From Marinibaculum pumilum (lineage in GTDB: Bacteria > Pseudomonadota > Alphaproteobacteria > Ferrovibrionales > Ferrovibrionaceae): DNA of 64,000 nucleotides. Location of the stretch: NCBI RefSeq assembly GCF_042646425.1, contig NZ_JBHRTR010000054.1, positions 186,001-250,000 of the forward strand, read 5' to 3'. How positions within the stretch are numbered: position 1 is the stretch's first letter; each line of letters starts with the position of its first letter. The notes under the pieces were generated by a model. The model was not told the origin of the DNA. It saw nothing but the letters and a program-made list of their open reading frames with translations, and did not search any database. Shown in pieces: positions 12,721-21,641 of this stretch. A program made the translations under genes and the position numbers.

Positions 12721-13431
12721 CTACCAGCTCTCCGCCGCCGGCCGCAGGTCGAGTTCGAAGGTCCAGGCGGAGCGCGGCTGGCGGGTGACCTGGAACACCG
12801 CCTCTGCGATCGCGTCGGGATCCATGAACAGGGCGTCGGGCCGGTCGGGCATGCGTTCCCGGGTCAGCGGCATGTCGATCACCCCGTCGACGACGACATG
12901 GGCGACATGGATATTCTCCGCCGCCAGGCCGCGGGCCAGCGACTGGCCGACCGACCGCAGTCCGGCCTTCGCGGCGGCGAAGGCGAGGAAGTTGGCGCCG
13001 CCGCGGACCGAGGCGGTGGCGCCGATCAGCACGATATTGCCGCCGCCCGCGGCACGCATGTCGGCGACCGCCTCCTTCGCGCAGAGGAAGGCCCCGAAGG
13101 TGCCGGCCCGCCAGGCTTCCTCGAACATCTCCGGCGTGGTGCCGTCCAGGTTGGCGAAATGCCGCGCCGCGGCGTTGTAGATCAGCACGGTCGGCGGCCC
13201 CAGCTCGCGCCGGATACGGCCGAAGGCGTCGGCCACGCTGTCCTCGTCGCCCACGTCGCAGCTGATCGCCAGCGCGCCCTTCACCTCCCGCGCGATGCGG
13301 GAGATCGCGCCGGTGGAACGCGCCAGCAGCACGCAGCGATATCCCTCCGCGGCGAAGCGCCGGGCAAAGGCGGCGCCGTTGCCTGCGCCGGCACCGGCGA
13401 TCACGCAGACCTTGTCCGATTTCGCGCTCAT
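12721..13431 (-). CDS. Short-chain dehydrogenase/reductase-like protein with Phe at the catalytic Tyr
   Basis: A 236-residue Rossmann protein of the SDR family. The cofactor motif is GAGAGNGAAFARRF, followed by LLARSTGAISRI, then YNAAAR in place of the usual NNAG, and GATASVRGG. The YxxxK motif reads FAAAK: F151 replaces the catalytic tyrosine while K155 is kept. A Phe at this place recurs, as far as I recall, in a group of SDR homologues with the same GATAS-RGG context, so it may be a subfamily trait rather than damage. Normal dehydrogenase chemistry is therefore doubtful. ATGA overlap with the upstream membrane-protein gene makes it the last gene of the hydantoinase operon. Confidence 0.82.
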   Translation of the reverse strand: MSAKSDKVCVIAGAGAGNGAAFARRFAAEGYRCVLLARSTGAISRIAREVKGALAISCDVGDEDSVADAFGRIRRELGPPTVLIYNAAARHFANLDGTTPEMFEEAWRAGTFGAFLCAKEAVADMRAAGGGNIVLIGATASVRGGANFLAFAAAKAGLRSVGQSLARGLAAENIHVAHVVVDGVIDMPLTRERMPDRPDALFMDPDAIAEAVFQVTRQPRSAWTFELDLRPAAESW

Positions 13432-15878
13432 TGGTCCTCCTCACTGTTCCTGCCCGGGCCCGGCCCCGCACGACCGGTCGGAGCATAGCTGCCGCCGCCA
13501 TCCGCCGGAACGCCGCCGGCCGGGATGCCTTCCGGGGTGGCGCCGAACGGGTCCTGGCCCTCTGCCAGCCAATCCCGCATCTCCGCCCCGTCCGCCCGGC
13601 GGCAGGCGGCAACGCCGCCCGGCGGTGACAGCGGTTCCAGACCGAAGCGAAAGCGCAGCACCGCGTCCAGCCGCGCCTCGAACGCGACCAGGGTCAGCAG
13701 CCCGTCGCCGCGCCCGGTCCAGAGCGGTGGCGACGGGCTTTGCGCCGCATCCACCGCCAGGCAGGCGCTGTACTGCACCGGCAGCAGCAGCAGTGCCGGG
13801 CCGGGGGCCGTGGCCGAGATCCGGAAACCGTCGCGCCGCATCTCCAGCCGCGCAGCCGACGCCGGCTGCCAGTCGCGCGCCGGCACCGCGCTGCCGGCGC
13901 GGACGAAGACCGTGCCCGCCAGGTCGGCCGCCGGTTCGCCGAGCCGCCGGCGCAGCTCCGCGAGCCCGGTCACGGTGGCGACCCGGCGCGGGCTGACCTG
14001 GCCCAGGTTCGGGTGCGGCAGCCGGTAGGCCCGCACGGTGACGCCGCCGGCAGACGGCATCTCCGCGATGACCTGCAGGCCCGGCGCGGCCAGTTCGGTG
14101 TCGGCAATCACCACGGCCACCCCGAACAGCTGCAGCAGGCCGGGGCGGAAGCGCGACGCGACGACATAGTTGGGCCCCTGCTCCGTATGGGGCGTGTGCA
14201 GCAGGGCATCGACGACGGCATGGGCGAGCGGGGTCGACCATTGGCCATATTCGCCGAGTGTGGGGATGCCGCGCTCCCACAGGTCGGCGCCCCAGAACCG
14301 GTTGCCGGTGGCACGGCGATGGCCCTGCAGGCCCGCCACCCAGCCGAGCGGCGTGCGCCAGGCGGCGGCATGGCCGGGCCGGTCGGTCGCGGCGCGGCCT
14401 TCGTCGCCCTCGATATAGGTCGGCCCGCCCAGCAGGCTGGCGGCGCGGCCGGCGAAGCGGTCGCCGGGCCGCAGGGCGATCTCTGCCGCCACCGCGTCGA
14501 CCACGGCATTGCCGCGGCCGCGATCGACCACGGCCCGGTCGCCGCCCGGGACGGCCAGCGGCCGCAGCGCCAGATGGGCGGCCAGCAGCAGGACGGCGGC
14601 GAGCGCAAAGCCGGCCGCCGGCGGCAAGGCCCCGCGCAGCAACGGCGACCGGCCGGCGAGCCGTGCCGCGAGCGGCTGCAGCAGGGGCCCGGCGAGGCGG
14701 TCGAGCAGGGCGGCGGCCAGCAGAGCCGCCACCCCGTAGCTCGACCAGATCATGAAGCCGCTGGAATAGACGCTCACCACGCCCAGCAGGTCCTCGGCAT
14801 AGAGCGGGGTGTAGACCAGGAACGCCAGGTAGAAGAGCGCGAAGGCGATGCCCAGCGGGCGGCGCAGCGGCACCCCGCCCCGCCAGGCCCAGGCTGCCGC
14901 GCCCGCCAGTGCCAGCAGCTGCAGCCAGGCATAACCGCGGTTCGGACAGAGGGATTCGCCGGGGCGCCAGCACAGGTCGCCGCCGGCATAGACGAGTCCG
15001 AAGGAAGCGACGGCGTCGGCCAGCCAGCCGCCGGGCCCGACCTCCGGCGGCGCCGGCAGGCGGGCGCTGGCGGCGGAGGTCGCCAGGACATGCTCCGCCG
15101 CGCCGGAGGCGAGGAACAAAGCCACCGCGGCCAGGCCGCAGGCGGCCCGGATAGCGGCGGGATGCCGGGCGGTCCGGGTCCGGGGCTCGAACAGGCAGGC
15201 CAGTGCCATCGCCGCATAGAACGGCGCGAAAACCAGCGACGTGAACGGGGCGGTCGCGAAGGCCAGGGCGGCGCAGGCCAGGAAGCCGAGGCCCCAGGCC
15301 GCCGCACGCAGCGGCGGCGCCCGGCCGGCACGGATCAGGCAGGCCAGCGCCAGGTTCAGCGCCGCCGTGAGCTGGGCGTAGAAGGGCGCGGCGGAGTACC
15401 AGTTCGCCGCCTGGAACAGGCCGTCGAACGGCGGGAACAGCACCGCCACATGCACCAGGCAGGCCAGCAGCCGGACATGCGCCGGCAGGGCGAAGGTCGC
15501 GCCCAGCAGCCAGATCGACCCCGACAGGACCAGGACGTACCACAGGTAGGACAGCAGTCCCGCCAGCTCCGGATCCGGCAGCAGCAGCAGCAGCGCCCCC
15601 GGGTTGACCCCCGGCAGGTTGGGCGGAAAGACGGTGCCCAGCCCGGCCAGCGGGTTGTAGGCACTGAAGTCCAGCGCCCCGCCCCATGCCATCGTCGCCA
15701 TCGCGTTCAGCCGCGCCCACTGGCCGTCGATATCGCCGTACAGGCCATGGCTGGAATAGGGCGGCCAGAGCCAGCCGGCGAGCATCACGCCCGTCACGGC
15801 CAGCGCGGCGCCGGCGACCAGGCCGAGCTTCAGCCGGTCGGCCGTGTATCCGGCACCCGCTTCCGCGGCGCGGCTCAT
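13428..15878 (-). CDS. Large membrane protein, GT-C/YfhO-like predicted glycosyltransferase
   Basis: An 816-residue polytopic protein. One N-terminal membrane helix (LGLVAGAALAVTGVMLAGWL) leads to a loop YGDIDGQWARLNAMATM with acidic residues, then NPLAGLGTVFPPNLPG; an acidic first extracytoplasmic loop is a hallmark of GT-C glycosyltransferases. About ten more hydrophobic helices follow, up to roughly residue 450, then a C-terminal extracytoplasmic region of about 360 residues rich in beta-prone sequence. GT-C enzymes use polyprenyl-linked sugars. The ATG overlaps the SGNH gene stop (ATGA), and its own TGA overlaps the SDR start. The glycosyltransferase role is an inference from topology and the first loop; a different large integral-membrane function is possible. 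Confidence 0.6.
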   Translation of the reverse strand: MSRAAEAGAGYTADRLKLGLVAGAALAVTGVMLAGWLWPPYSSHGLYGDIDGQWARLNAMATMAWGGALDFSAYNPLAGLGTVFPPNLPGVNPGALLLLLPDPELAGLLSYLWYVLVLSGSIWLLGATFALPAHVRLLACLVHVAVLFPPFDGLFQAANWYSAAPFYAQLTAALNLALACLIRAGRAPPLRAAAWGLGFLACAALAFATAPFTSLVFAPFYAAMALACLFEPRTRTARHPAAIRAACGLAAVALFLASGAAEHVLATSAASARLPAPPEVGPGGWLADAVASFGLVYAGGDLCWRPGESLCPNRGYAWLQLLALAGAAAWAWRGGVPLRRPLGIAFALFYLAFLVYTPLYAEDLLGVVSVYSSGFMIWSSYGVAALLAAALLDRLAGPLLQPLAARLAGRSPLLRGALPPAAGFALAAVLLLAAHLALRPLAVPGGDRAVVDRGRGNAVVDAVAAEIALRPGDRFAGRAASLLGGPTYIEGDEGRAATDRPGHAAAWRTPLGWVAGLQGHRRATGNRFWGADLWERGIPTLGEYGQWSTPLAHAVVDALLHTPHTEQGPNYVVASRFRPGLLQLFGVAVVIADTELAAPGLQVIAEMPSAGGVTVRAYRLPHPNLGQVSPRRVATVTGLAELRRRLGEPAADLAGTVFVRAGSAVPARDWQPASAARLEMRRDGFRISATAPGPALLLLPVQYSACLAVDAAQSPSPPLWTGRGDGLLTLVAFEARLDAVLRFRFGLEPLSPPGGVAACRRADGAEMRDWLAEGQDPFGATPEGIPAGGVPADGGGSYAPTGRAGPGPGRNSEEDQ

Positions 15879-17113
15879 TGCGGCCGGTCGAGGGCGCCGC
15901 GGTCCCGCAGCACCTGCAGGATGCCGTCGGCGATGATCGCCATGCCCCTGGGCGAGGGATGGTAGTCCTGCGGCGAGGCGTTCATCACCGCCGGGTCGGG
16001 CAGGTCCGGCCAGCGCGGCAGCAGGGACTCGACCGGCTGGCCGAAGGCCGCTTCCAGGCTGTCCCACAGCGCGCGGTCGCTGCCGCGGAACTGGATCTCG
16101 CCGGCCAGCACCTCCGGATAGATCGGCAGGTGCACCAGGACCACCGGCACGCCGCTGGCCTGCAACCGCTCGACCGCGGCCCTGAAGCCCGGATCGTCGC
16201 GGAAATCGTCGAGGTCCAGCTTCGGCACCCGGAACCGCGGCTCCGTCAGGAACGGATTGCCGTACAGGATCCGGCTCAGCAGGAAGGAATGGCCGGGGTC
16301 CAGGATGCCGTCGCTGGTATGCAGGGCGCCCTTGGCGATGTTGCGGTAGCGTTCCGCCAGGCGGTCGACCAGCGGGCTGCGGCCGCCGGCGGCCAGGGTG
16401 TCGCGGCACCAGTCGCCGGTGGCGCGGGCATCGACGACATAGGTGTCCGCCGCGCGCTCCAGCGGCGGGTCGGGGTCCGGCGTGGTGGTGGTCAGCACCC
16501 GGGTCTCGCCGTCGCGCTCCGTCACCGTGCGCCAGATCCGCACCCGGCGCAGGTCGTCGGTGATGAAGGTGATGACCACCAGGTCCGGCTGCCATTCCGC
16601 CACCATGCCGGCGGCCAGGTCGAGGATCTGCAGGATGCCGGTGCCGTCCCGGCCGAAGTTCAGGACATGCACGTCCTCCCCCGTCGCCGCCTCCAGCCGG
16701 TCCTGCAGCAAAGCGGGGAAGGTCATGCCGTCCTGGATGAAGGCGGGGAAGCTGTCGCCGAACAGGGCCACCTTCAGGTCGGCACTTTCATAGTCGCCGC
16801 GGATCGGGCCGATATTGCCGCGTTCATTGATGGTGTCGACGGTGGCGCAGCGGGTGACCCGGTCGGTCACGATATGGGTATAGGCAATGCGCCGACCCGG
16901 CGGATAGCGGAAGCCGTAGTCCGGATCGTATTCCCAGTGCGACCGGTCGTAGACGCCGATATCGACCCGGTCGCCGGTCGCCGCCTTCGGCAGGCTGGCG
17001 GGCTGCGAGAGCCAGACCCAGGCGCGATAGCCGGCCTCCATCGCCAGGAAGCCGGCAGCGGTCGCCAGCACCACGACGATGACGGCGAGGAGGGCGGTGC
17101 GGCCGGGCCGCAT
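15875..17113 (-). CDS. Membrane-anchored SGNH/GDSL hydrolase-like protein
   Basis: A 412-residue protein with one N-terminal membrane helix (ALLAVIVVVLATAAGFLAMEAGY) and an extracytoplasmic SGNH fold. Block I is LFGDSFPAFIQDG with S121 as nucleophile. Block II is NFGRDGTGILQ, supplying Gly, and block V is DYHPSPRG with D383 and H385, completing the triad. Block III reads FITDD instead of the usual GxND, so the oxyanion-hole Asn may be replaced. Such enzymes deacylate or acylate surface glycans and lipids. It lies 5 bases after the hydantoinase B stop and overlaps the GT-C-like gene, which suggests a joint envelope role. Confidence 0.75.
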   Translation of the reverse strand: MRPGRTALLAVIVVVLATAAGFLAMEAGYRAWVWLSQPASLPKAATGDRVDIGVYDRSHWEYDPDYGFRYPPGRRIAYTHIVTDRVTRCATVDTINERGNIGPIRGDYESADLKVALFGDSFPAFIQDGMTFPALLQDRLEAATGEDVHVLNFGRDGTGILQILDLAAGMVAEWQPDLVVITFITDDLRRVRIWRTVTERDGETRVLTTTTPDPDPPLERAADTYVVDARATGDWCRDTLAAGGRSPLVDRLAERYRNIAKGALHTSDGILDPGHSFLLSRILYGNPFLTEPRFRVPKLDLDDFRDDPGFRAAVERLQASGVPVVLVHLPIYPEVLAGEIQFRGSDRALWDSLEAAFGQPVESLLPRWPDLPDPAVMNASPQDYHPSPRGMAIIADGILQVLRDRGALDRPQ

Positions 17114-17118
17114 GGCGG

Positions 17119-18864
17119 TCAGCCGCGCAGGGTCGCGGTCCGGGCCGCGTCCACGGCACGACCGTCTTCGGTCAGCGCCACGCCATAGACCTGTTCCGCC
17201 GCTGCGGCGCTGACCACCCCGTCGCGCACGTCGCGCAGCACACGCTCAGGTGCGCGGCCCTTCGGGTCGCCCCAGCCGCCGCCGCCGGGCGACCAGGCCT
17301 CCAGCACCAGCGGCGGCAGGTGGCGCACGCCGTATTTCGGCGCCTCCACATCCTCGCCACCGTCAAGACGCATCACCATGCGGCCGTCCGACCCGGCCCG
17401 GCCGCCGGCAATGCCGAACGACGACGGCCGGCCGACCCCTTCGCCGCGGAAGGCATGGTCGGCGGCGACCGGGATCTCCACCTCGTAGTGGCAGCCGGTG
17501 CCGCCGCGGAAGGTGCCGGGGCCGGCGCTGTCGCAGCGGAATTCCTGGCGGCGCACCCGGACGGGATACTGCCGCTCGTAAGTCTCCACGTTCGGCAGCA
17601 CCAGCCCGCCCAGCGCGATCAGGTGACCGATCAGGTTGAAGCCGTCGCGACCCTCCACCGCGCCGCCGCCTGGCGCGGCCGCCCAGTGATACATGACGAA
17701 GGAATCCCCCTCCCGGCCGGGCCAGCGGCCGGCGGTGGTGTTGTGCACCGACTTCGCCCAGCCGGCACAGGACCGGTCCGGCAGGGCCTGCGCCATCGCC
17801 CGCCAGATCGCATGCACGATCTCATGCGCGACGAAGACGGTGTTCATGGTCATCGCCGCCGGCGGCCGGGCGTTCACCACCGAGCCTTCCGGCGCGACGA
17901 TCTTCACCGACCGGAAGGTGCCCTCGTTGCGCGGCAGGTCCGGGTCGAAATAGGCCGCCAGCGCCATGTAGACGGCCGACCAGGTATTGGCGATGGAGGA
18001 GTTCTTGAAGCCGCGCACCTGGTCCGCAGTGCCGGTGAAATCCACCGTCAGGGCATCGCCCTCGACCGTCAGCGCCACGACGATCGCGCCGTCGATCGGT
18101 TCGAAGCAGTCGTTGTCGACCGGCTCCTCCGCCCGGTAGACGCCGTCGGGCATGTCGGCGATGCAGCTGCGGAAGGTCGCGTCGGCATGGGCCAGGACGC
18201 CGTCGAAATAGCGGCGATACGCCGCCAGACCCAGATCCTCCACCAGCGTGGCGATGCGGCCGGCGCCGATGCGGGTGGAGCCGATCATCGCCCGCAGGTC
18301 GCCGTCCATCGCCTCCGGCGTGCGACTGTTCAGCAGCAGCAGCGACCAGAGATCCTCCCGCAGCCGGTCGCCCTCGATCAGCTTCAGCACCGGCAGGCGC
18401 AGGCCTTCGTGGAAGATCTCGGTGGCGGCCGAATTGTAGGTGCCGGCGGCGCCGCCGCCGATATCGGCCTGGTGCGCCCGGTTGCAGGCGAAGGCGACCA
18501 ATTCGCCGCCGACGAAGACCGGCCGCGCGATCACCCAGTCGGGCAGGTGGTTGCCGCCCGCGACATAGGGGTCGTTCAGCACGAACACGTCGTCGGGTGC
18601 GATATCGCCGCCGAAGTCGCGCAGCACGGCGCGTACGGCAAAGCCGCCGCCGCCGGTATGGATCGGGATGCCGTCGGCCTGGCTGACCAGGGTGCCGTCG
18701 CGATCGGCGATGAAGCAGGAGAAGTCGTGGCTCTGGGAAAAGATCGGGCTGCGCGCGGTGCGGGTCATCACCCAGCCCATCTGGCGGGCGACATGGTCCA
18801 GCCGGTTCTGCACCAGCGCCAGGCGCACCGGATCGATCGCCGCCGCTTCGTCATGTCCACTCAT
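17119..18864 (-). CDS. hyuB: Hydantoinase B/oxoprolinase family subunit
   Basis: A 581-residue HyuB-type subunit, partner of HyuA in ATP-dependent cleavage of hydantoin- or 5-oxoproline-like rings. Family landmarks include MGWVMTRTARSPIFSQSHDFSCFI, DVFVLNDPYVAGGNHLPDW, ACNRAHQADIGGGAAGTY, IFHEGLRLP, and, in the C-terminal half, VDFTGTADQVRG and GGTGCHYEVEI. A PGGGGWGDP segment near the end is typical. It starts in an ATGA overlap with the hyuA stop. The true substrate cannot be read from sequence; no separate hydantoin racemase or carbamoylase is nearby. Confidence 0.9.
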   Translation of the reverse strand: MSGHDEAAAIDPVRLALVQNRLDHVARQMGWVMTRTARSPIFSQSHDFSCFIADRDGTLVSQADGIPIHTGGGGFAVRAVLRDFGGDIAPDDVFVLNDPYVAGGNHLPDWVIARPVFVGGELVAFACNRAHQADIGGGAAGTYNSAATEIFHEGLRLPVLKLIEGDRLREDLWSLLLLNSRTPEAMDGDLRAMIGSTRIGAGRIATLVEDLGLAAYRRYFDGVLAHADATFRSCIADMPDGVYRAEEPVDNDCFEPIDGAIVVALTVEGDALTVDFTGTADQVRGFKNSSIANTWSAVYMALAAYFDPDLPRNEGTFRSVKIVAPEGSVVNARPPAAMTMNTVFVAHEIVHAIWRAMAQALPDRSCAGWAKSVHNTTAGRWPGREGDSFVMYHWAAAPGGGAVEGRDGFNLIGHLIALGGLVLPNVETYERQYPVRVRRQEFRCDSAGPGTFRGGTGCHYEVEIPVAADHAFRGEGVGRPSSFGIAGGRAGSDGRMVMRLDGGEDVEAPKYGVRHLPPLVLEAWSPGGGGWGDPKGRAPERVLRDVRDGVVSAAAAEQVYGVALTEDGRAVDAARTATLRG

Positions 18865-20987
18865 GCCGCACCTCCGCCGATATGCAGAAGATAGTTGTCG
18901 GCGGCATCCACCTCCAGCCGGTCGCCGGGACCGGCGAACAGGGTGGTGGTCGCCTCCTCCACCAGCAGCGGCCCTTCCAGCACATGGCCGGGGCGCAGGC
19001 CGGCGCCGGCATGTACCGCCACCTCCTGCCAGCCGTGCCGGTCGTCGATGAACACCCGGCGCCGTTCCGCCGCCGCCGGCGGCGCCTCGGCCGGCGCCGG
19101 ATCTGGCAGGGGCAAACGGGCCAGCAGGCCCTGGCCGGTCACCCGCAAGCCGGTGATCTCCAACGCCCCGTCCGGCTGCACATGGCCGAACTGCCGGCGA
19201 TGCTCGGCCTCGAAATCCGCCCGGACCGTGGCCGGATCGAACGCCGCGTCGCCCAGCGGCACCTGGATCGACCAGTGCTGGCCGCGATAGCGCAGGTCCA
19301 GGGTGCGGCCCAGCTGCCGGCGGCCGGCATCGAAGCCCTCCGCCTCCAGCGCTGCTGCCGCTTCCCGCTCCAGCGGCGCGAAGGCGGATTCCAGCTCCGC
19401 CGCCGGGATCCGGTCCAGGTCGGCGAAGAAGACCTTCAGGAAATCCTGCCGCAGGTCGGCGTGCAGCATGCCGACGGCGCAGAAGGCGCCGGCGGCGCGG
19501 GGGATATAGACCCGACGGCAGCCCAGCGCCCGGCCGACCGTCGCGCCGTGCATCGGGCCCGCGCCGCCGGCGGCGACCAGGGTGAAGCGCGCCGGGTCGT
19601 GGCCGCGCTCGATGCTGATCCGTTCCACCGCATGGAGCAGGCGCTGCTCGAGCAGCCGGATCATGCCGACCGCCGCCGCCGCGGGTTCCAGGCCCAGCGG
19701 CTCCGCGACATGGGTCCGGATCGCGCGCTCCGCCAGGGCGAGGTCCAGGCTGAGGCTGCCGCCGGCATAGGCGCCCGGCCGCAGCCGGCCGAGCAGCAGC
19801 TGCGCGTCGGTGACCGTCGGCCGCTCGCCGCCCAGGCCGTAGCAGGCCGGGCCGGGATCGGCCCCGGCGCCCTGCGGGCCGACATGCAGCATGCCGCCGG
19901 CATCGACCCAGGCCAGGGTGCCGCCGCCGGCACCGACGGTATGGATCTCCACCGACGGGGTCGCCAGGTGGTAGCCGTCGATCACCAGCTCGTCGGTGAC
20001 CGGCACCCGACCCTCGCCCATCAGGGTGACGTCGCAGCTGGTGCCGCCGATCTCCATCGCGATCAGGTCGCCGGTGCCGGCCGCCGCGCCGTAGAGCTGC
20101 AGCGCGCCGACCCCGGCCGCAGGGCCGGAGAGCACCAGGTTCACCGGCCGCTCCGCCGCCTGGTCGACCGACACCGCGCCGCCGTTGGACTGGATCAGCA
20201 GCACCGGGTGGCGCAGGCCCAGCTGGTGCAGCCGGTCCTGCAGCGCGGTCAGGTAGGCGACCACCTTCGGCGCCACATAGGCGTTCACCACCACGGTCGA
20301 GCTGCGCTCATATTCCCCCATGACGGGGGAGACGGCGGCGGAGCGGGAGATCCAGGCCGGCGCGTCGGCGCGCCCGCGCAGGGCCGCCTCGGCCGCTTCC
20401 TCATGCGCCGGGTTCACATAGGCGTTCAGCAGCGCGATCGCGACCGCCTCCACCCCATCCGCGGCGAAGGTCTCGGCCGCCGCCGCGACATCCGCGGCCG
20501 ACAGCGGCGCCAGCTCGGCCCCCGTCTCGTCCAGCCGGCCGCCGACCGGCAGCCGCAGGTAGCGCGGCACCAGCACATCGGGGAAGGGCGCGCGATGGTC
20601 CCACATGTTTTCCCGCAAGCCCCGGCGGATCTCCAGGCTGTCGCGGAAGCCCGCGGTGGTCAGCAGCCCGACCTTCGCGCCCTTGCGCTCCAGGATCGTG
20701 TTGGTGGCGACGGTGGAGCCGTGCACGAACAGCTCGCAGCCGCCCAGCAGCTGCGCCACGCCGAGGCCGGCGGCCTGCGCCACCTTCTCCAGCGCCGCCA
20801 GGACGCCCTGGCTGGGATCGCCCGGCACCGACGGCACCTTGAACACCTGCAGGCCCCCTTCGGCACCGCGCAGGACCAGGTCGGTGAAGGTGCCGCCGAC
20901 ATCGACGCCGATGCGCCAGGGGGAAGGCGGAAAGCCGGATGCGGGACGGGCGGGGTCGGCGGCCGGGGACGAGGCCTGGTCTGGCAT
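18861..20987 (-). CDS. hyuA: Hydantoinase A/oxoprolinase family subunit
   Basis: A 708-residue HyuA-type ATPase subunit. The N-terminal phosphate-binding motif is IGVDVGGTFTDLVL, the central part has HGSTVATNTILERKGAKVGL and GGTSCDVTLMGEGR, and near the middle is TVGAGGGTLAWVDAGGMLHVGP with GPACYG. GGAGPMHG near the C-terminal third is also conserved. The frame extends to a TTG at 21059; ATG 20987 gives the usual length, though no clear Shine-Dalgarno precedes it. It is the first gene of a five-gene operon (hyuA, hyuB, SGNH, GT-C-like, SDR) with 4-bp overlaps. Confidence 0.9.
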   Translation of the reverse strand: MPDQASSPAADPARPASGFPPSPWRIGVDVGGTFTDLVLRGAEGGLQVFKVPSVPGDPSQGVLAALEKVAQAAGLGVAQLLGGCELFVHGSTVATNTILERKGAKVGLLTTAGFRDSLEIRRGLRENMWDHRAPFPDVLVPRYLRLPVGGRLDETGAELAPLSAADVAAAAETFAADGVEAVAIALLNAYVNPAHEEAAEAALRGRADAPAWISRSAAVSPVMGEYERSSTVVVNAYVAPKVVAYLTALQDRLHQLGLRHPVLLIQSNGGAVSVDQAAERPVNLVLSGPAAGVGALQLYGAAAGTGDLIAMEIGGTSCDVTLMGEGRVPVTDELVIDGYHLATPSVEIHTVGAGGGTLAWVDAGGMLHVGPQGAGADPGPACYGLGGERPTVTDAQLLLGRLRPGAYAGGSLSLDLALAERAIRTHVAEPLGLEPAAAAVGMIRLLEQRLLHAVERISIERGHDPARFTLVAAGGAGPMHGATVGRALGCRRVYIPRAAGAFCAVGMLHADLRQDFLKVFFADLDRIPAAELESAFAPLEREAAAALEAEGFDAGRRQLGRTLDLRYRGQHWSIQVPLGDAAFDPATVRADFEAEHRRQFGHVQPDGALEITGLRVTGQGLLARLPLPDPAPAEAPPAAAERRRVFIDDRHGWQEVAVHAGAGLRPGHVLEGPLLVEEATTTLFAGPGDRLEVDAADNYLLHIGGGAA

Positions 20988-21104
20988 GGATGCGGAACCG
21001 GGTTCAGGATCGGGGCTGGCGGGTGCCGCATTCTGGCACCCCGCATCGGCGGATGGCAAAGCTGGTCATGGGCCGCCGGCAGACATATTGGCGAGGAGAG
21101 TCCG

Positions 21105-21578
21105 ATGCAGACGCCGAACCGGCATCCCATTCCTTTGCGGACCGGATCTCTGGCCCTCCTGGCCGCTGCGATGCTCGGCCTGCCGGCATGCGCCGGCGGC
21201 CTGCCGACGGCCGGTCAGGAAATGCCCGCTGCCGCCGCCCCGCTCGCCGGCAGCGAATGGCAGCCCATCGAGATCGGCGGCAAGGCGGTCGCATCGCCGC
21301 CGGAGGTCTTCCTGCAGTTCGGCAGCGAAGGCCGGGTCGCCGGCCTGGGCGGTTGCAACCGCTTTACCGGCAGCTATGCGCTCGACGGCACCGGCATCGC
21401 CTTCGGCCCCCTCGCCGCCACCCGGATGGCCTGCGACCCGCCGGCCATGGCGCGGGAGGACGCCTTCCTGGCCGGCCTGGCCGCCAGCCGCCGCTACAGC
21501 CGCGACGGCGTCCGCCTGGTGCTGCGCGACGAAGCGGGCGCCGTCACGATGCGGCTGCAGCAGCGCGACTGGGACTGA
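21105..21578 (+). CDS. META-domain (HslJ-like) lipoprotein
   Basis: A 157-residue predicted lipoprotein: signal peptide with the lipobox LPAC, then a META/HslJ domain. The domain shows AGSEWQPIEIGGK, FGSEGRVAGLGGCNRFTGSY, the hallmark GCN motif, and MACDPPAMAREDAFLAGL. HslJ in E. coli is heat-shock inducible and linked to novobiocin resistance; here the role is unknown. GCGAGGAGAG just upstream supports the ATG. It is divergent from hyuA, and followed by mazEF. Confidence 0.85.
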   Translation: MQTPNRHPIPLRTGSLALLAAAMLGLPACAGGLPTAGQEMPAAAAPLAGSEWQPIEIGGKAVASPPEVFLQFGSEGRVAGLGGCNRFTGSYALDGTGIAFGPLAATRMACDPPAMAREDAFLAGLAASRRYSRDGVRLVLRDEAGAVTMRLQQRDWD

Positions 21579-21598
21579 CCTCTTGCGGTCTCCCACTT

Positions 21599-21626
21599 CT
21601 CTGAATATCTATTTTATAGATCAGAG
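21599..21626 (+). promoter_or_regulatory. Candidate mazEF promoter and autoregulatory operator
   Basis: An AT-rich patch with two overlapping inverted repeats: the perfect ATCTATTTTATAGAT (21607-21621) and CTCTGA/TCAGAG (21599-21604 and 21621-21626). TTGCGG (21583-21588) lies 17 bases before TATCTA (21606-21611), so the repeats cover the -10 box. MazE-type antitoxins usually repress through such sites. Confidence 0.5.
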
Positions 21627-21641
21627 ACGAGGATCCGGAAA

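Noticed and set aside
13740..15965. Plus-strand open frame of 741 codons opposite the GT-C-like gene
   Set aside because: Gln/Gly/Arg-rich shadow; the minus strand has clear membrane helices and coupled starts.
20988..21059. TTG-initiated longer HyuA
   Set aside because: Would add 24 Pro/Ala-rich residues not expected in the family; ATG 20987 gives the usual length.
18882..21104. N-terminal extension of the META lipoprotein frame
   Set aside because: The long upstream part is antisense to hyuA; the signal peptide and Shine-Dalgarno place the start at 21105.
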